Source: Henriciella marina DSM 19595 (GTDB lineage: Bacteria; Pseudomonadota; Alphaproteobacteria; Caulobacterales; Hyphomonadaceae). Taken from it: 64,000 nt of DNA. The position numbers and the translations under genes were made by a program. The stretch covers positions 1,736,001-1,800,000 of the forward strand of contig NZ_AQXT01000002.1 in the NCBI RefSeq assembly GCF_000376805.1, read 5' to 3'. Below are positions 8,845 through 17,475 of the stretch, piece by piece; within the stretch, counting starts at the first letter, position 1; every line of letters starts with the position of its first letter. The notes beneath the pieces were generated by a model that was not told the origin of the DNA, searched no databases, and was given only the letters and a program-made list of their open reading frames with translations.

Positions 8845-9146
8845 TGGACCTCCATGGGGTCGTGTCGGCATTGAACGGTTAACTTGAAACTGAACTCAGG
8901 GTCAGGCTGCTTGTTCCGGTCCGGCGCGCTTTGGCGCAGCCAGATACAGGCAAACCGGTCCGGCACGTGTCTCGCGGCCGGGCAGTTCTGAATTCTTCAA
9001 ATGCATGTAGACTTCGAGCTAGGCGGGCAAGGCACCAAGTCAATCGCCAGCCCGCGCTGAAACCGGCTCGTAAGGGGGACTTTTCGGAACCATTGGCCCG
9101 CCCTGCCGCTTACCCTTCAGCAATCACAGACAGTGGACCCCTGACC
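8845..9146. other. 302-bp divergent intergenic region
   Basis: This separates the ATP-grasp gene (minus) from the small membrane peptide (plus). It holds two CCGGTCCGGC copies (near 8916 and 8959) and an EcfG-like promoter at its right end. An open frame on the plus strand runs through part of it but looks non-coding. No RNA gene is seen. Confidence 0.5.
9086..9110 (+). promoter_or_regulatory. EcfG-type general-stress promoter (one mismatch)
   Basis: GGAAC at 9086-9090, 16 bp, then CGCT at 9107-9110, against the alphaproteobacterial EcfG consensus GGAAC-N16/17-CGTT. It lies 36 bp before the ATG of the DUF1328 peptide, a family often stress-induced. Confidence 0.5.
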
Positions 9147-9320
9147 ATGATCAAACTCGCCTTCGTCTTTCTCATCATCGCGCTGATCGCAGGCCTGCTT
9201 GGCCTCACCGGCATTGCCGGCGTCGCCGTCGACATCGCCATGTTCCTCTTTATCGCCGCGCTGGTGATCTTTGCAGTGCTGCTCATCCTCGGCCTCACCG
9301 TCTTCAAGAAGGTGACCTAG
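9147..9320 (+). CDS. DUF1328/UPF0391 small membrane protein
   Basis: A 57-residue peptide with two membrane segments: IKLAFVFLIIALIAGLLGL and, after the loop TGIAGVAVDIA, MFLFIAALVIFAVLLILGL, ending in the short basic tail TVFKKVT. Length and the GxTGIAGxAxxIA loop are those of the YtjA/DUF1328 family of inner-membrane peptides, whose exact job is unknown. The frame stays open far upstream but that part is GC-rich noise, so the ATG at 9147 is used. An EcfG-like promoter precedes it. Its stop TAG shares the CTAG at 9317-9320 with the stop of the opposing nucleotidase gene. Confidence 0.85.
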   Translation: MIKLAFVFLIIALIAGLLGLTGIAGVAVDIAMFLFIAALVIFAVLLILGLTVFKKVT

Positions 9321-10039
9321 CGAGGCGAGAGCGTCTCGATCACACCTTCGAGAAAGCCGGTCAGGTTGCCGGTGACATAGTCGATATGAGCCGCGTCTGC
9401 GTCATCCGGACCAGCTGGACGCGCCCCATCCGGCTCATGGCTCCAGTCCTTGGCTGAGTGGACCAGCACCGTCGCAAACCCCATCGCATGCGCGGGTTTG
9501 AGGTTACGCGCCATGTCCTCAAAGAAGACTGCGCGCGCCGGGTCGACACCATGATGACGGCAGAACGCGTCATAGGCCGCCTGCGTCGGTTTCGGCACGA
9601 AGTCGCTGTCCTCGATCCCGAACAATCCGTCGAAACTGCCGCCGAGCTTCATGTAATCGGTCACCCGCCGCGCATGCTCCCGCGAGCCATTGGTGTAGAC
9701 CAGCTTGCGCCCCGGCAAGGCCGCCACCGCCGCGCAAAGCTCCGGCATGGACGGGATCGGCGAGAGGTCGATATCGTGCACATGATCGAGGAACTCATCC
9801 GGTGCCATGCCATGCATCGCCATCAGGCCCTTCAATGTCGTGCCATGCTCTGCATAGTACGCCTTCTGCAGCCGCCGCGCCTCCTCTCGCTCCATGGAGA
9901 GGTAGCCCGCCACAAATTCCGTCATCCGCACATCGATCTGCGCGAAGAGATCGCACTCGGCCGGGTAGAGCGTATTGTCGAGGTCGAAGACCCAGATGTC
10001 GCGCCCACTGAGCGCCGCCAGTCCGCCATCATGCGCCAT
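9317..10039 (-). CDS. HAD-family pyrimidine 5'-nucleotidase
   Basis: A 240-residue HAD hydrolase of the pyrimidine 5'-nucleotidase group. HAD motif I is VFDLDNTLY with the nucleophile Asp and the Asn typical of this group; motif II is LVYTNGS; motif III Lys is in FVPKPTQAAYD; motif IV is FFEDMARN. It would dephosphorylate UMP/CMP-type nucleotides. In many alphaproteobacteria this gene follows argB, and here it still lies downstream of argB, separated only by the DUF1036 gene. The ATG at 10039 overlaps the upstream TGA (TGATG), indicating translational coupling. It converges on the DUF1328 gene with a shared CTAG. Confidence 0.88.
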   Translation of the reverse strand: MAHDGGLAALSGRDIWVFDLDNTLYPAECDLFAQIDVRMTEFVAGYLSMEREEARRLQKAYYAEHGTTLKGLMAMHGMAPDEFLDHVHDIDLSPIPSMPELCAAVAALPGRKLVYTNGSREHARRVTDYMKLGGSFDGLFGIEDSDFVPKPTQAAYDAFCRHHGVDPARAVFFEDMARNLKPAHAMGFATVLVHSAKDWSHEPDGARPAGPDDADAAHIDYVTGNLTGFLEGVIETLSPR

Positions 10040-11118
10040 CAACCACCGGCCTCCTCAAAGTCGCGTTCAAAGAATTCATAGGTCAACCGCCCGTCTTCGG
10101 CAGGCTTCGTCGCCTTGAAGGACACGGTGCGATAGGCCGACGCCTCACACTCACTACGTCCGGCAATCGCAAACCGACCACGCGACACACAGAAGAGATC
10201 GCTCGCCCCTTTCAGCTCCCGCGCGTTACCCTCATCCTCCATCTCCGCAAAGACGAAATGCGGCGTCGCCAGCAGCGCCTCATCGACGGCGCGCGCACAG
10301 CCGCCAGACTCCAGCTGCCACCAGCCGCGGCTCTCCCAGCCCTCGCCCTTGCGCCGCGCAATCGCTGCCCAGATCCGCTCATGCGTGCGGTTACACAGGG
10401 TCAGCCCCACCTCGCGGCCCTTTTCCCGCGCGATCTGCTCCAGCACATCGACCAGCTCGGCATCGCTCGTCGCACGATCGAGGTCATTCTCGGACAGGAA
10501 CTGCCGGATCGCCGCGCGCGTCCGGCGCCCGATAAACCCGTCAATATTGCCCTCATAGACATTCGCCTCATTCAGCAGACGCTGAACCCCAGCTGCCGCC
10601 GCCGTGCCGAGGTCATAGTCTTCAAGCTCCGTAAACGTCGTCGTCCAGGCGGCCGCATCCTCGACCAGAACAGGCCGGAACCGGCGCGCCGCCAGCCCCA
10701 TGGACGAACAGTCCGCCGGGCTCTCGACCGAAAAGCTCCCCGTCGTGTCGACGCAATAGGACGTGTCCCCGCCCCACACCTTGCGCCCGCCGCGATGGGC
10801 CGATGAGGACCGCGCAAACAGGTAATGCACCCCCGGCTCCAGCGGCGCGGGCAGCGCAACCTCGCAGGCGCCCGGCCGCAGCCGCGTCCACCCCTCGACC
10901 GTCACGCCCTGGCCTTCATAATGGCCGGCCGCCGCCTCGATCACATAGCTTGTGAGATTACAGAGCTGCCAGCCGCCAGGGCTATCCGGCAGCTCTGGGG
11001 CAGGCCGCTGCGCCCCTGCCCCCAATGGGGCCGCGAGTGCCGCCAGCGCAAACACCGCCGCCGCGAAACGCGCCGCCGCGCCCCCGCAAAGCGCGCGAAC
11101 AAACCGCCTAAAGGACAA
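10039..11118 (-). CDS. Exported DUF1036 protein with internal peptidoglycan-binding-like repeat
   Basis: A 359-residue exported protein. An arginine-rich start is followed by a hydrophobic stretch ([20 protein letters not shown]) that looks like a signal peptide cut after GAQ. Two DUF1036-like segments ([20 protein letters not shown] and [20 protein letters not shown]), each with the pattern LCN-T, a WxxLxPG-like strand and later Cys residues, flank a PG_binding_1-like helix bundle ([28 protein letters not shown]). It probably acts in the periplasm near the wall. I start it at TTG 11118, 11 nt inside argB, which gives a clean signal peptide; an ATG at 11163 is also open. Its stop overlaps the nucleotidase start. 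Confidence 0.78.
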   Translation of the reverse strand: MSFRRFVRALCGGAAARFAAAVFALAALAAPLGAGAQRPAPELPDSPGGWQLCNLTSYVIEAAAGHYEGQGVTVEGWTRLRPGACEVALPAPLEPGVHYLFARSSSAHRGGRKVWGGDTSYCVDTTGSFSVESPADCSSMGLAARRFRPVLVEDAAAWTTTFTELEDYDLGTAAAAGVQRLLNEANVYEGNIDGFIGRRTRAAIRQFLSENDLDRATSDAELVDVLEQIAREKGREVGLTLCNRTHERIWAAIARRKGEGWESRGWWQLESGGCARAVDEALLATPHFVFAEMEDEGNARELKGASDLFCVSRGRFAIAGRSECEASAYRTVSFKATKPAEDGRLTYEFFERDFEEAGG

Positions 11119-12007
11119 TCGTCCCGGCCCCGTGTTCGGTGAATAGCTCCATGAGAAGCGCATGTTTCGCACGTCCATCCAGAATGACCGCCCCGCCAAC
11201 GCCATTCTTGACGGCGGCGGCCGCCGTTTCAAGCTTCGGGATCATACCGCCAGACGCGACCCCATCGCGCACCAGCGCCGGCACATCATCGGCCTGAAGC
11301 TCCCGGATGAGCTCCTTCTTGCCGTCCAGCACGCCGGCCACATCGGTCAGCAGCAAGAGACGCATCGCCCCCAGCGCGCTCGCAATCGCCCCCGCCGCCG
11401 TATCGGCGTTCACATTATAGCGCTTGCCATCGGCATCGACGCCGACAGGCGCGATCACCGGGATGAAGTCATGATCATAATTGGTCAGCAGCTTCAGCAC
11501 CGCCACATCGACCGCCTCAGGCTCACCGACATAGCCAAGATCGATCACCTGCTCGACATGGCTGTCAGGATCGCGCGTCGTCCGCGTTGCCCGGCGCACC
11601 CGCATCATGTCAGCGTCAGAACCAGAGAGGCCCACCGCCTTGCCGCCCGCCTTGTTGATCGCCCGCACGATGGATTTGTTGATCGGCCCCGACAGGACCA
11701 TCTCGACCACTTCCATCGTCGCATCATCGGTGACCCGCAGGCCGTCGCGAAACTCCGACTTGATGGAAAGCCGGTCCAGAAGGCTCGCAATCTGCGGCCC
11801 CCCGCCATGCACGATGACCGGGTTCACGCCGAGATGCTTCAGCAGCACGACATCGCGCGCAAACGCTTCAGACAGCGCCTCATCCACCATGGCATGCCCG
11901 CCATATTTGATGACCACGGTCTGGCGGTCATAGCGCTGAATATAAGGCAGCGCCTCAGACAGCGTTTCAGCGGTAAATTGCGCGGGGGTATGGGGGGTAT
12001 CGCTCAT
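11108..12007 (-). CDS. argB: Acetylglutamate kinase
   Basis: A 299-residue amino-acid kinase that phosphorylates N-acetyl-L-glutamate with ATP, the second step of arginine synthesis. Family marks are [11 protein letters not shown] (ATP site Lys and glycines), [10 protein letters not shown] (substrate loop), [31 protein letters not shown] and [14 protein letters not shown]. Length is normal. The ATG at 12007 is standard. The gene would normally sit beside engB in this lineage; here 6.7 kb of other sequence lies between. A degenerate copy of its 5' end is found about 1 kb upstream (12991-13113). The other arginine gene in the window, argG, is far away at 61.7 kb. Confidence 0.96.
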   Translation of the reverse strand: MSDTPHTPAQFTAETLSEALPYIQRYDRQTVVIKYGGHAMVDEALSEAFARDVVLLKHLGVNPVIVHGGGPQIASLLDRLSIKSEFRDGLRVTDDATMEVVEMVLSGPINKSIVRAINKAGGKAVGLSGSDADMMRVRRATRTTRDPDSHVEQVIDLGYVGEPEAVDVAVLKLLTNYDHDFIPVIAPVGVDADGKRYNVNADTAAGAIASALGAMRLLLLTDVAGVLDGKKELIRELQADDVPALVRDGVASGGMIPKLETAAAAVKNGVGGAVILDGRAKHALLMELFTEHGAGTIVL

Positions 12008-12115
12008 GGCGCCGCGTTTAGCGGGTTTTGGGCGGAGGGGGAAGGTTTCGCGCTTGCCTCACTGCGCGCCCTGTCGCAGGCTCCCATCCGGGTACTGCGC
12101 TGGAAGGGGGACATG

Positions 12116-12853
12116 ATGCGGCTTCGGCGCGTTTCAAAACACGTGAAAGACCAGAACTGGGCCGCCGTCGTCCTCGACTTTGCGATTGTCGTCGCTGGCA
12201 TTCTGATCGCGTTCCAGATCACCAGCTGGAGCGAGGCCCGCCAGGATCGCCGCGAGGAGCAGCGCTATCTCGCCGAGCTTGCCACCAATCTCAAGGCCGA
12301 CCTCACCCAGGCCCGCGCTGGACAGCAGGTGTCGCTACAACGCCTGTCTGCCGCTGAAGCCATCCTTGAAGAGGCCGCGCCCGGCTATGACAGGCTGCCC
12401 TTCTTCGCCGCGATCGGGGAAGACTTGCCGCCGCTGGGTATCGTCGCCGATTACCCCTACGCCCACCTCACCTCCTATTACTTCATGATCATTTCGAGCA
12501 GCACGTTCGAGGAGTTGATCCAGACGGGCAATATCGGCGTTCTGTCGAACCGGGATCTGGTGATGGAACTGACCGATTATTACCACCGCCTCGACCGCCA
12601 GCGCGGCGACGATGACCTTATCCTGACCCAGGCCGAAGGCATGCTCGACTGGGCGCGCGAGAACGGCGTCGGCATGGGCGATCGCGCAACGCTGGAAGAG
12701 ACTGTGAGCCGCGCGCTGACCGACGACGAATTCCTCGGCTTCGTAAAGATGGCGGGCTTTCTCGCAAACTGGCAGTATGACAGCCTTGCCGGCATAGAAG
12801 CCGAAGCCGAGGAATTACTCGCGGCCGTGGAGGCGGAATTGAAGGACCGTTGA
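12116..12853 (+). CDS. Uncharacterised single-pass membrane protein (DUF6090-like)
   Basis: A 245-residue protein with a short basic N-terminus, one membrane segment (WAAVVLDFAIVVAGILIAFQI) ending in TSWSEARQDRREEQRYL, then a long helical extracytoplasmic part. The pattern of one helix with FQI-x-W-x-E-x-R followed by EE-x-YL-x-EL-x-NL is what I know from the DUF6090 type of membrane protein; function unknown. GGAAGGGGG lies 5 nt before the ATG at 12116; an ATG at 12113 is too close to it. The gene sits between argB and a direct-repeat copy of the argB 5' end, so it may have been brought in by the event that made that copy. Confidence 0.65.
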   Translation: MRLRRVSKHVKDQNWAAVVLDFAIVVAGILIAFQITSWSEARQDRREEQRYLAELATNLKADLTQARAGQQVSLQRLSAAEAILEEAAPGYDRLPFFAAIGEDLPPLGIVADYPYAHLTSYYFMIISSSTFEELIQTGNIGVLSNRDLVMELTDYYHRLDRQRGDDDLILTQAEGMLDWARENGVGMGDRATLEETVSRALTDDEFLGFVKMAGFLANWQYDSLAGIEAEAEELLAAVEAELKDR

Positions 12854-12990
12854 AATCGCACCGGCCGACGTCCCATCTAGCCAGCGCGCCTGCACCGGCC
12901 TGACGACCACGCCGAAGAGACCGCGCCGCCAACGGTCGAACGGCAATTCTCATACCGGCTGGATGAATAGGCGTCCGGTTAGAGACTAGA
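12854..12990. other. Short gene-free stretch before the argB remnant
   Basis: Nothing recognisable is seen here on either strand. Together with the remnant and the 44 bp after it, it makes a 304-bp gap without a working gene. Confidence 0.4.
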
Positions 12991-13113
12991 TCGACCACGG
13001 CTTAGCTCTGGATACAGGGCAGCGCCTCAGGCAGGGTTTCAGCGGTAAATTGCGCGGTGGAACTGTGGGGCACCGCTCCTGACGCCGCATTTTGCGGGTG
13101 TTTGGGGCGGTGG
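12991..13113 (-). pseudogene. argB: Degenerate copy of the argB 5' end
   Basis: This stretch repeats the first part of argB and its upstream flank (11911-12040) in the same orientation. About four of five bases match by eye, including a 19-base identical core, TTTCAGCGGTAAATTGCGC. The copy has a short deletion and the start codon is lost (CAT on the plus strand has become CCT). It cannot be translated as ArgB. It marks an old duplication or integration next to argB, with the DUF6090-like gene lying between the two copies. Confidence 0.75.
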
Positions 13114-13157
13114 AAAGTGGGCTGTCGAGCAGTTCTACTCAAAGCACGGCTTGGGGG

Positions 13158-14180
13158 TTATCTGACCTTCGGCCTCGCCTCAGTTCTGTATTCTTCGTTG
13201 TCCGCAATCATACGCTCGACCAACTCAAAGTCTTCGCTTGCTGAGATCAGATACCTACAAGAATAGCGGACCTGCAATGCATTCACGTGCTCAACATTCT
13301 CTGAATTTAGGGCGATAACCAATTCACCCTTAGCTGCTCTGATTATATCTTCGGATCCGGCGATAATCTCGCGATATCGTTCGGCGCTCATATCGACTAT
13401 CTTGAGGGCATCGGGTAGCGAAACTCCTGCAGCCGTGTGTTGCAGCACAGCCATTTTAAGTGCGCGCGCTTGCTGTACCTGTTCTCGTCCGATTGATGGA
13501 CAGAAGCATCCCAACATGAGCTCTGGAGAAATCGGGACGTAAATTTGGATCCCTTGGATTGCCCATCCGATATTACCATAGGGCCCGTGGTCTAGATTGT
13601 TATGAAGAACAACCGGATGATCTCCCAACCAAAATTTGGCTTCGTCTGACGCTCGCATGAGCACTAGATCGCGATCAGAAAGCATCGCGCCAAAATCTCT
13701 CACCCTTTCGAACAATCCCGTTAGATAGTTAGCCTTCACTTCATCTTCGGAAGGGTCATCGAAACCTTCGACGTCAGCTATATCTACTCCATGCTTAGCA
13801 AATTCATCCTTGAGCAGTTCGCCAATGTGATCGAATTGGTTTCTAAGAAACTTTGTGCGCAGAAATTGTAGAGCCAAAAACATTCTAATTTTGGCGTCAT
13901 CTTCGATAGATAAGTCCGCTAAACTTTCCTTACGTATGATTTCTTGGATCACAGGATGATAAAGGTTCTCAAGATGGGTCACCGCATCTTCGAATGAGAC
14001 AACCCATTGTTCCATCGCGAATTCGTTGAACCCATTCTCGGCACAAATATTCTTAGGGTTTGTCCAGAATTTTCGGTCTTCGTGTTTGTCAAAAACGCAA
14101 ACTTGCCCCTTATCGTTTCCGCTAAAGTTGGAAATTAAATGTTGCGGAACATAGTGATGAATTCGCGATCTCTTAGTCAT
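13158..14180 (-). CDS. DUF4238 domain protein
   Basis: A 340-residue protein starting MTKRSRIHHYVPQHLISNF, the signature opening of DUF4238 (HHYVPQ-x-L-x-NF), followed by VCVFDKHEDRKFWTNPKNICAENGFNEF and a helical middle ending in LVLMRASDEAKFWLGDHPVV. Function of the family is unknown; members are scattered and often found among accessory genes. Base composition is clearly lower in GC than the neighbours, with many A/T-ending codons, and it lies next to an HNH gene of similar composition, so horizontal transfer is likely. The ATG at 14180 follows GGTGG; the 9 codons upstream are not needed. Confidence 0.82.
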   Translation of the reverse strand: MTKRSRIHHYVPQHLISNFSGNDKGQVCVFDKHEDRKFWTNPKNICAENGFNEFAMEQWVVSFEDAVTHLENLYHPVIQEIIRKESLADLSIEDDAKIRMFLALQFLRTKFLRNQFDHIGELLKDEFAKHGVDIADVEGFDDPSEDEVKANYLTGLFERVRDFGAMLSDRDLVLMRASDEAKFWLGDHPVVLHNNLDHGPYGNIGWAIQGIQIYVPISPELMLGCFCPSIGREQVQQARALKMAVLQHTAAGVSLPDALKIVDMSAERYREIIAGSEDIIRAAKGELVIALNSENVEHVNALQVRYSCRYLISASEDFELVERMIADNEEYRTEARPKVR

Positions 14181-14280
14181 GGAGCCACCTTCGCGGCGGG
14201 GGCACATCCTTTTTTAAAGTGCTCTGCCTCATTGCCAACAATCCCGCCCTTCCCCTTCTCGCGTTGCTTCGCTTGCACCG

Positions 14281-14883
14281 CTAAGCGCCGCTCCGAATGA
14301 GTTTGAGCTCTTTAGTAAAAGAAATCGCATCTGAAGAGTAATGCGCACGCCGGTGACAATTCGGGCAAAGTGCTACTGTATTCGCCGGTGTATCGGCTCC
14401 TCCTGCTCGCAGATGCACTACGTGGTGGACCTCCAAAAACGGGCTTCCATGATTATCGGAAAATGGTGCGGGCAGATGACAAGCCTCACATCTGCCCTTA
14501 GCCCTCGCCCGGGCATATGAAGCGACAAAAGGGTCGCGGTCCGTAACCGACACTGTGCGGGATCTTTTCTTTGGTTTCTCATTACCGCAGGGAGGATTGA
14601 CACGGCCCGCGGCCGCATCTTCGAAATAGCTATTTAGATAACTACCGTGCGGTCCCACAGGGGCGACGTTGAAATCCCGAAGTCCGCTGATAGCATCACT
14701 GGTATTAAACTCCCCGCACTTCTGGTTTCGGTAGAGGCCCCAAATCTGCTTGGCCCCTACCCATTCATCCGTTTCCGGATCCTGCACCATCCACGTTCGC
14801 GCTTTATTATTGCCGGCCCTTTCTCCGTTCCGGTAGCGCCGAAAGGCTTTTATTATTTTGCTTTCTTCCGAACTCACCAGCAT
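14281..14883 (-). CDS. HNH endonuclease domain protein
   Basis: A 200-residue protein with a C-terminal HNH nuclease fold: CEACHLPAPF (first zinc Cys pair), FLEVHHVVHLRAGGAD with the catalytic His pair, NTVALCPNCHRRAHY with the motif Asn and second Cys pair. It resembles McrA-like modification-dependent nucleases. The N-terminal 100 residues have no motif I recognise, though TWMVQDPETDEWVGAKQIWGL could bind DNA. With DUF4238 it forms an AT-rich pair that looks acquired; a role in defence is a guess. GGAGG lies only 2 nt before the ATG at 14883, so the GTG at 14877 may be the real start. Confidence 0.82.
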   Translation of the reverse strand: MLVSSEESKIIKAFRRYRNGERAGNNKARTWMVQDPETDEWVGAKQIWGLYRNQKCGEFNTSDAISGLRDFNVAPVGPHGSYLNSYFEDAAAGRVNPPCGNEKPKKRSRTVSVTDRDPFVASYARARAKGRCEACHLPAPFSDNHGSPFLEVHHVVHLRAGGADTPANTVALCPNCHRRAHYSSDAISFTKELKLIRSGA

Positions 14884-15075
14884 TCCTCCAAATACATGCC
14901 GACATATCCATCTGGCATCTCATTAAAGCTCAACCTTAAGAGATGCTCTACAGCTTACTGCGCGATCAAGCCACAAACCCGGTCTGATGCAGCTTATACA
15001 ATCTGACGCGCCACTAATCCCACCCTCACGCGTTACCCGCTCTCGACACCCAATCCACAAGTCTCGAGAGCCCCG

Positions 15076-15627
15076 ATGCGCAAACTCTATTTCGCCCTTC
15101 CCCTTCTCGCCCTGATCCCGCTGGCGGCGGCCTGCGCGCTCAACCAGCCGGATTACCGCGAAGCCAGCGGAGAGCCCGCCACCGTCGATGAGGTAGACCT
15201 CACCCGCTATGCTGGCACCTGGTATGAGATCGCCCGCTATCCCAACAGGTTCGAGAAGAACTGCATCAACACCACCGCGACCTATGACCTGAATGATGAC
15301 GGCACGGTCAGCGTCGTGAATGAGTGCACCAACAGCGAAACCGGAGAGACAAAGCGCGCCGAGGGCACGGCCCGCATCGTCGACGGCTCGAACAATTCCA
15401 AACTCGAGGTCAAGTTCGCCCCCGACTGGGTGCCGTTCGCCTGGGGCGACTACTGGATCCTCGCGCTGGAGGCCGACTATTCCGCCGCCCTCGTCGGCTC
15501 TCCCGATGGCAAATACCTCTGGATCCTCGCCCGCGAGGAAGAACCAGACCAGGCCGTCATCGACCGCATGCTGAACGCCGCCCGCGAAAAGGGCTTTGCG
15601 ACAGAGCCCCTGGTCTGGCGGCAATAA
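15076..15627 (+). CDS. blc: Lipocalin (Blc type), probable lipoprotein
   Basis: A 183-residue bacterial lipocalin. The signal sequence ends in LIPLAAACALNQ, giving a lipobox-like LAAAC, so an outer-membrane lipoprotein is likely. The mature part has the lipocalin GxW motif (YAGTWYEIARYPNRFEKNC), the strand TATYDLNDDGTVSVVNEC, and YWILALEADYSAALVGSPDGKYLWILAR near the end, all typical of Blc. It probably binds lipids or fatty acids from envelope damage. It stands alone between the AT-rich HNH pair and an array of palindromic repeats. A shadow frame on the other strand covers it but lacks sense. Confidence 0.9.
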   Translation: MRKLYFALPLLALIPLAAACALNQPDYREASGEPATVDEVDLTRYAGTWYEIARYPNRFEKNCINTTATYDLNDDGTVSVVNECTNSETGETKRAEGTARIVDGSNNSKLEVKFAPDWVPFAWGDYWILALEADYSAALVGSPDGKYLWILAREEEPDQAVIDRMLNAAREKGFATEPLVWRQ

Positions 15628-15641
15628 GCATACGTCCGCTC

Positions 15642-16110
15642 ATCCCGGACTTGATCCGGGATCTCGTGAGACAAACTCCGACCTAAAGGCACGCCTTCCC
15701 TCTCCCGATTGCGGGAGAGGGGCTAGGGGTGAGGGCTCTGACGCTTGTGGCTGATGCACCGCCTGAGGCGACCTTAAGCGTTGCAGCCCTCATCCCCGAC
15801 CCTTCTCCCGCATCCGGGAGAAGGGAGCAGGTCAGCATCACCCTTCCAGTCTTCGTCATCCCGGAAGCCCGCAGGGCTATCCGGGACCCAGACATTCGAA
15901 GCGCTGGGTCCCGGACCTGCGCTGGCGCACATTCCGGGATGACGCCGTCTCAGAAGTTACGCGCCACCTACCAACAACGCGTCCCCCTCTCCCGGTGGGA
16001 GAGGGGCCAGGGGTGAGGGCTTCAACGTTTCAGGCCTGATCTAATGTTGCATCACGCACGACCCTCAGAGCCCTCATCCCCGGCCCTTCTCCCGAATCCG
16101 GGAGAAGGGG
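15642..16110. repeat. Array of REP/BIME-like palindromes
   Basis: Seen directly: a short palindrome at 15642-15662; four related units at about 15698-15740, 15787-15824, 15985-16020 and 16071-16110 built on CCCTCTCCCG/CGGGAGAGGG or CCTTCTCCCG/CGGGAGAAGG, each followed (or preceded in the inverted copies) by GGGGTGAGGGC. Orientation alternates plus, minus, plus, minus. In the middle is a nested pair, CGTCATCCCGGAA at 15854-15866 against 15932-15944, enclosing GGGACCCAG/CTGGGTCCC. No gene lies in this stretch. The family type is common in proteobacterial intergenic DNA. Confidence 0.85.
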
Positions 16111-16130
16111 GCGCGCCATCTCCCGCCACG

Positions 16131-16174
16131 CGTCACCCCCGACGGACAAGGTCCGTCTGGGGGTCCATCTCCTG
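16131..16174. repeat. Dispersed palindromic repeat, copy 1
   Basis: CGTCACCCCCGACGGACAAG runs into its complement (GTCCGTCTGGGGGT) and then CCATCTCCTG. A diverged copy lies at 63925-63967 (GCGTCACCCTCGATGG, AGCCATCTGAGGGT, CCATCTTCTG). Confidence 0.65.
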
Positions 16175-16323
16175 CCCTCACCACCAGATGCAGATTTCAA
16201 GGTCAGAAGCTGGACTCTCAGACCGCTGCGCGGTCGAGAGTGACGCTCATTGAGCGCACTGAAACCCCGAGGAAACCCCAATTCCATCCCCATCCCCCGC
16301 ACCTCGCCCTATCCTCAGCGCCG

Positions 16324-16776
16324 ATGCTCGACTGGCCCACCCTTCTGAAATGCCATGCCCATGTGCCTGTCTGGTACTGGCCGGTGCTCTGGCATTACCT
16401 CGCCAGACTGGAGGCCACGGCGCAGATGTGCCGCGAGGAAGGCCGCACCGGGTTTGGCTGGCATCTGGAGCGCAATGGCGTGATCTGGATTTCCATCATG
16501 GGCGACAGCGAGGCCGAACGGCGTGCACGATGTGCCCTGCCGGCGGACTTCGACCGCACGCCCTGGGCACGGCTTGATCCGGATTTGCGTCCGGTCTGGC
16601 AGGTCTTTGAGACGAGCGGAACACGCCGCCTCGCCGAAACACCGCCCAAGCACCATGGCGACACCGCCGGTGCACTGCCGGTACACCGCCCCGCAACCGA
16701 AGCGCGCGCGCCGCCTATAATTAGAACCGATCATCCCCGCGCAGGCGGGGATCTGGTGCAGCAAGTTCTGAGCTAA
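16324..16776 (+). CDS. Hypothetical protein
   Basis: A 150-residue open frame that I do not recognise. Its first 100 residues read like a real compact domain (MLDWPTLLKCHAHVPVWYWP, LARLEATAQMCREEGRTGFG, WIS-IMGDSEAERRA), with many aromatic residues and a codon pattern like its neighbours. The C-terminal 30 residues run into a REP-like palindrome (HPRAGGDLVQQ), so the true protein may have been extended by repeat insertion. No signal peptide or membrane segment is seen. The ATG at 16324 is used because upstream sequence is repeat-derived. It lies between two repeat clusters. Confidence 0.5.
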   Translation: MLDWPTLLKCHAHVPVWYWPVLWHYLARLEATAQMCREEGRTGFGWHLERNGVIWISIMGDSEAERRARCALPADFDRTPWARLDPDLRPVWQVFETSGTRRLAETPPKHHGDTAGALPVHRPATEARAPPIIRTDHPRAGGDLVQQVLS

Positions 16777-16806
16777 ATTGGATGAGACCCCCGCCTGCGC
16801 GGGGGT
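16733..16806. repeat. Paired palindromes (REP pair), copy 1
   Basis: Two hairpins, ATCCCCGC/GCGGGGAT (16733-16752) and ACCCCCGC/GCGGGGGT (16787-16806), are separated by 34 nt and followed by GAGCGG. The same architecture recurs at 63811-63886. It overlaps the end of the hypothetical frame. Confidence 0.7.
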
Positions 16807-16872
16807 GAGCGGAATAAACAAACCAGACCAAAACACCGCCCTGCCCGCCAGCAGCGCGGCCGCACGTGCTGC

Positions 16873-17340
16873 CTAATCCAGCACTTTCACCATGAACACC
16901 GAATTGGGATCGTCCTTGTAATCACCGAACGGCCCGCAGGCGACAAAGCCGTGGCTTTCATAGAGGGCGCGCGCCGGCTGGAAGGCGGGCTGGCTGCCGG
17001 TTTCGAGGTAGACCCTTGAATAATATCGCTCTTCTGCGGTGGACATGATGTGGCGCAGCATCGACTTGCCAAGCCCGCCGCCCCTGAACTGGGCGACCGT
17101 GTGCATCGCCTTGATCTCTCCGGAGCGCCCATCCTTCAGGCGTTTCAGCGCGCCGCAGCCAACCAGCTTGTCGCCGTCGCGCATCTCCCAGACGGTGAGC
17201 TCGGGGGCTTTCATCGCCTCGATCTTCAGCGCATGGGAGCTTTCGGGCGGGGAGGTTTCGAGCATGAGGGATTTATGGGCGCCGATCAGGCCCCTGAAAT
17301 CCTCTGCATTGAGGTCGGCAGGCGCGATGGATACCGTCAT
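16873..17340 (-). CDS. GNAT-family N-acetyltransferase
   Basis: A 155-residue GNAT. The acetyl-CoA loop is AQFRGGGLGKSMLRHIM (Q/R-x2-G-x-G/A pattern), preceded by the strand GEIKAMHTV and followed by YYSRVYLETGS and LYESHGFVACGPFGDY, the usual end of the fold. The SPPESSHALKIEAMK and PNSVFMVKVLD parts resemble YsnE/PaiA-like GNATs. The substrate is unknown. The ATG at 17340 is standard. It diverges from the small lipoprotein gene across 135 bp. Confidence 0.88.
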   Translation of the reverse strand: MTVSIAPADLNAEDFRGLIGAHKSLMLETSPPESSHALKIEAMKAPELTVWEMRDGDKLVGCGALKRLKDGRSGEIKAMHTVAQFRGGGLGKSMLRHIMSTAEERYYSRVYLETGSQPAFQPARALYESHGFVACGPFGDYKDDPNSVFMVKVLD

Positions 17341-17475
17341 GTCGGCCTATTGAATGGCCCGCGCGGCGCAGACTGGCAAGTCAAAAAATTGAGACGGAGG
17401 CGGTGCTCTGGTGCCCGAAACCGGCCTGCGGGCGGCGTCTTGAATTCGTCCTCAAAAACGGTGAGGCTCTTTTCC

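Noticed and set aside
15642-16110. CRISPR array
   Set aside because: Repeats are palindromic, few, of alternating orientation and unevenly spaced; there are no unique spacers or cas genes.
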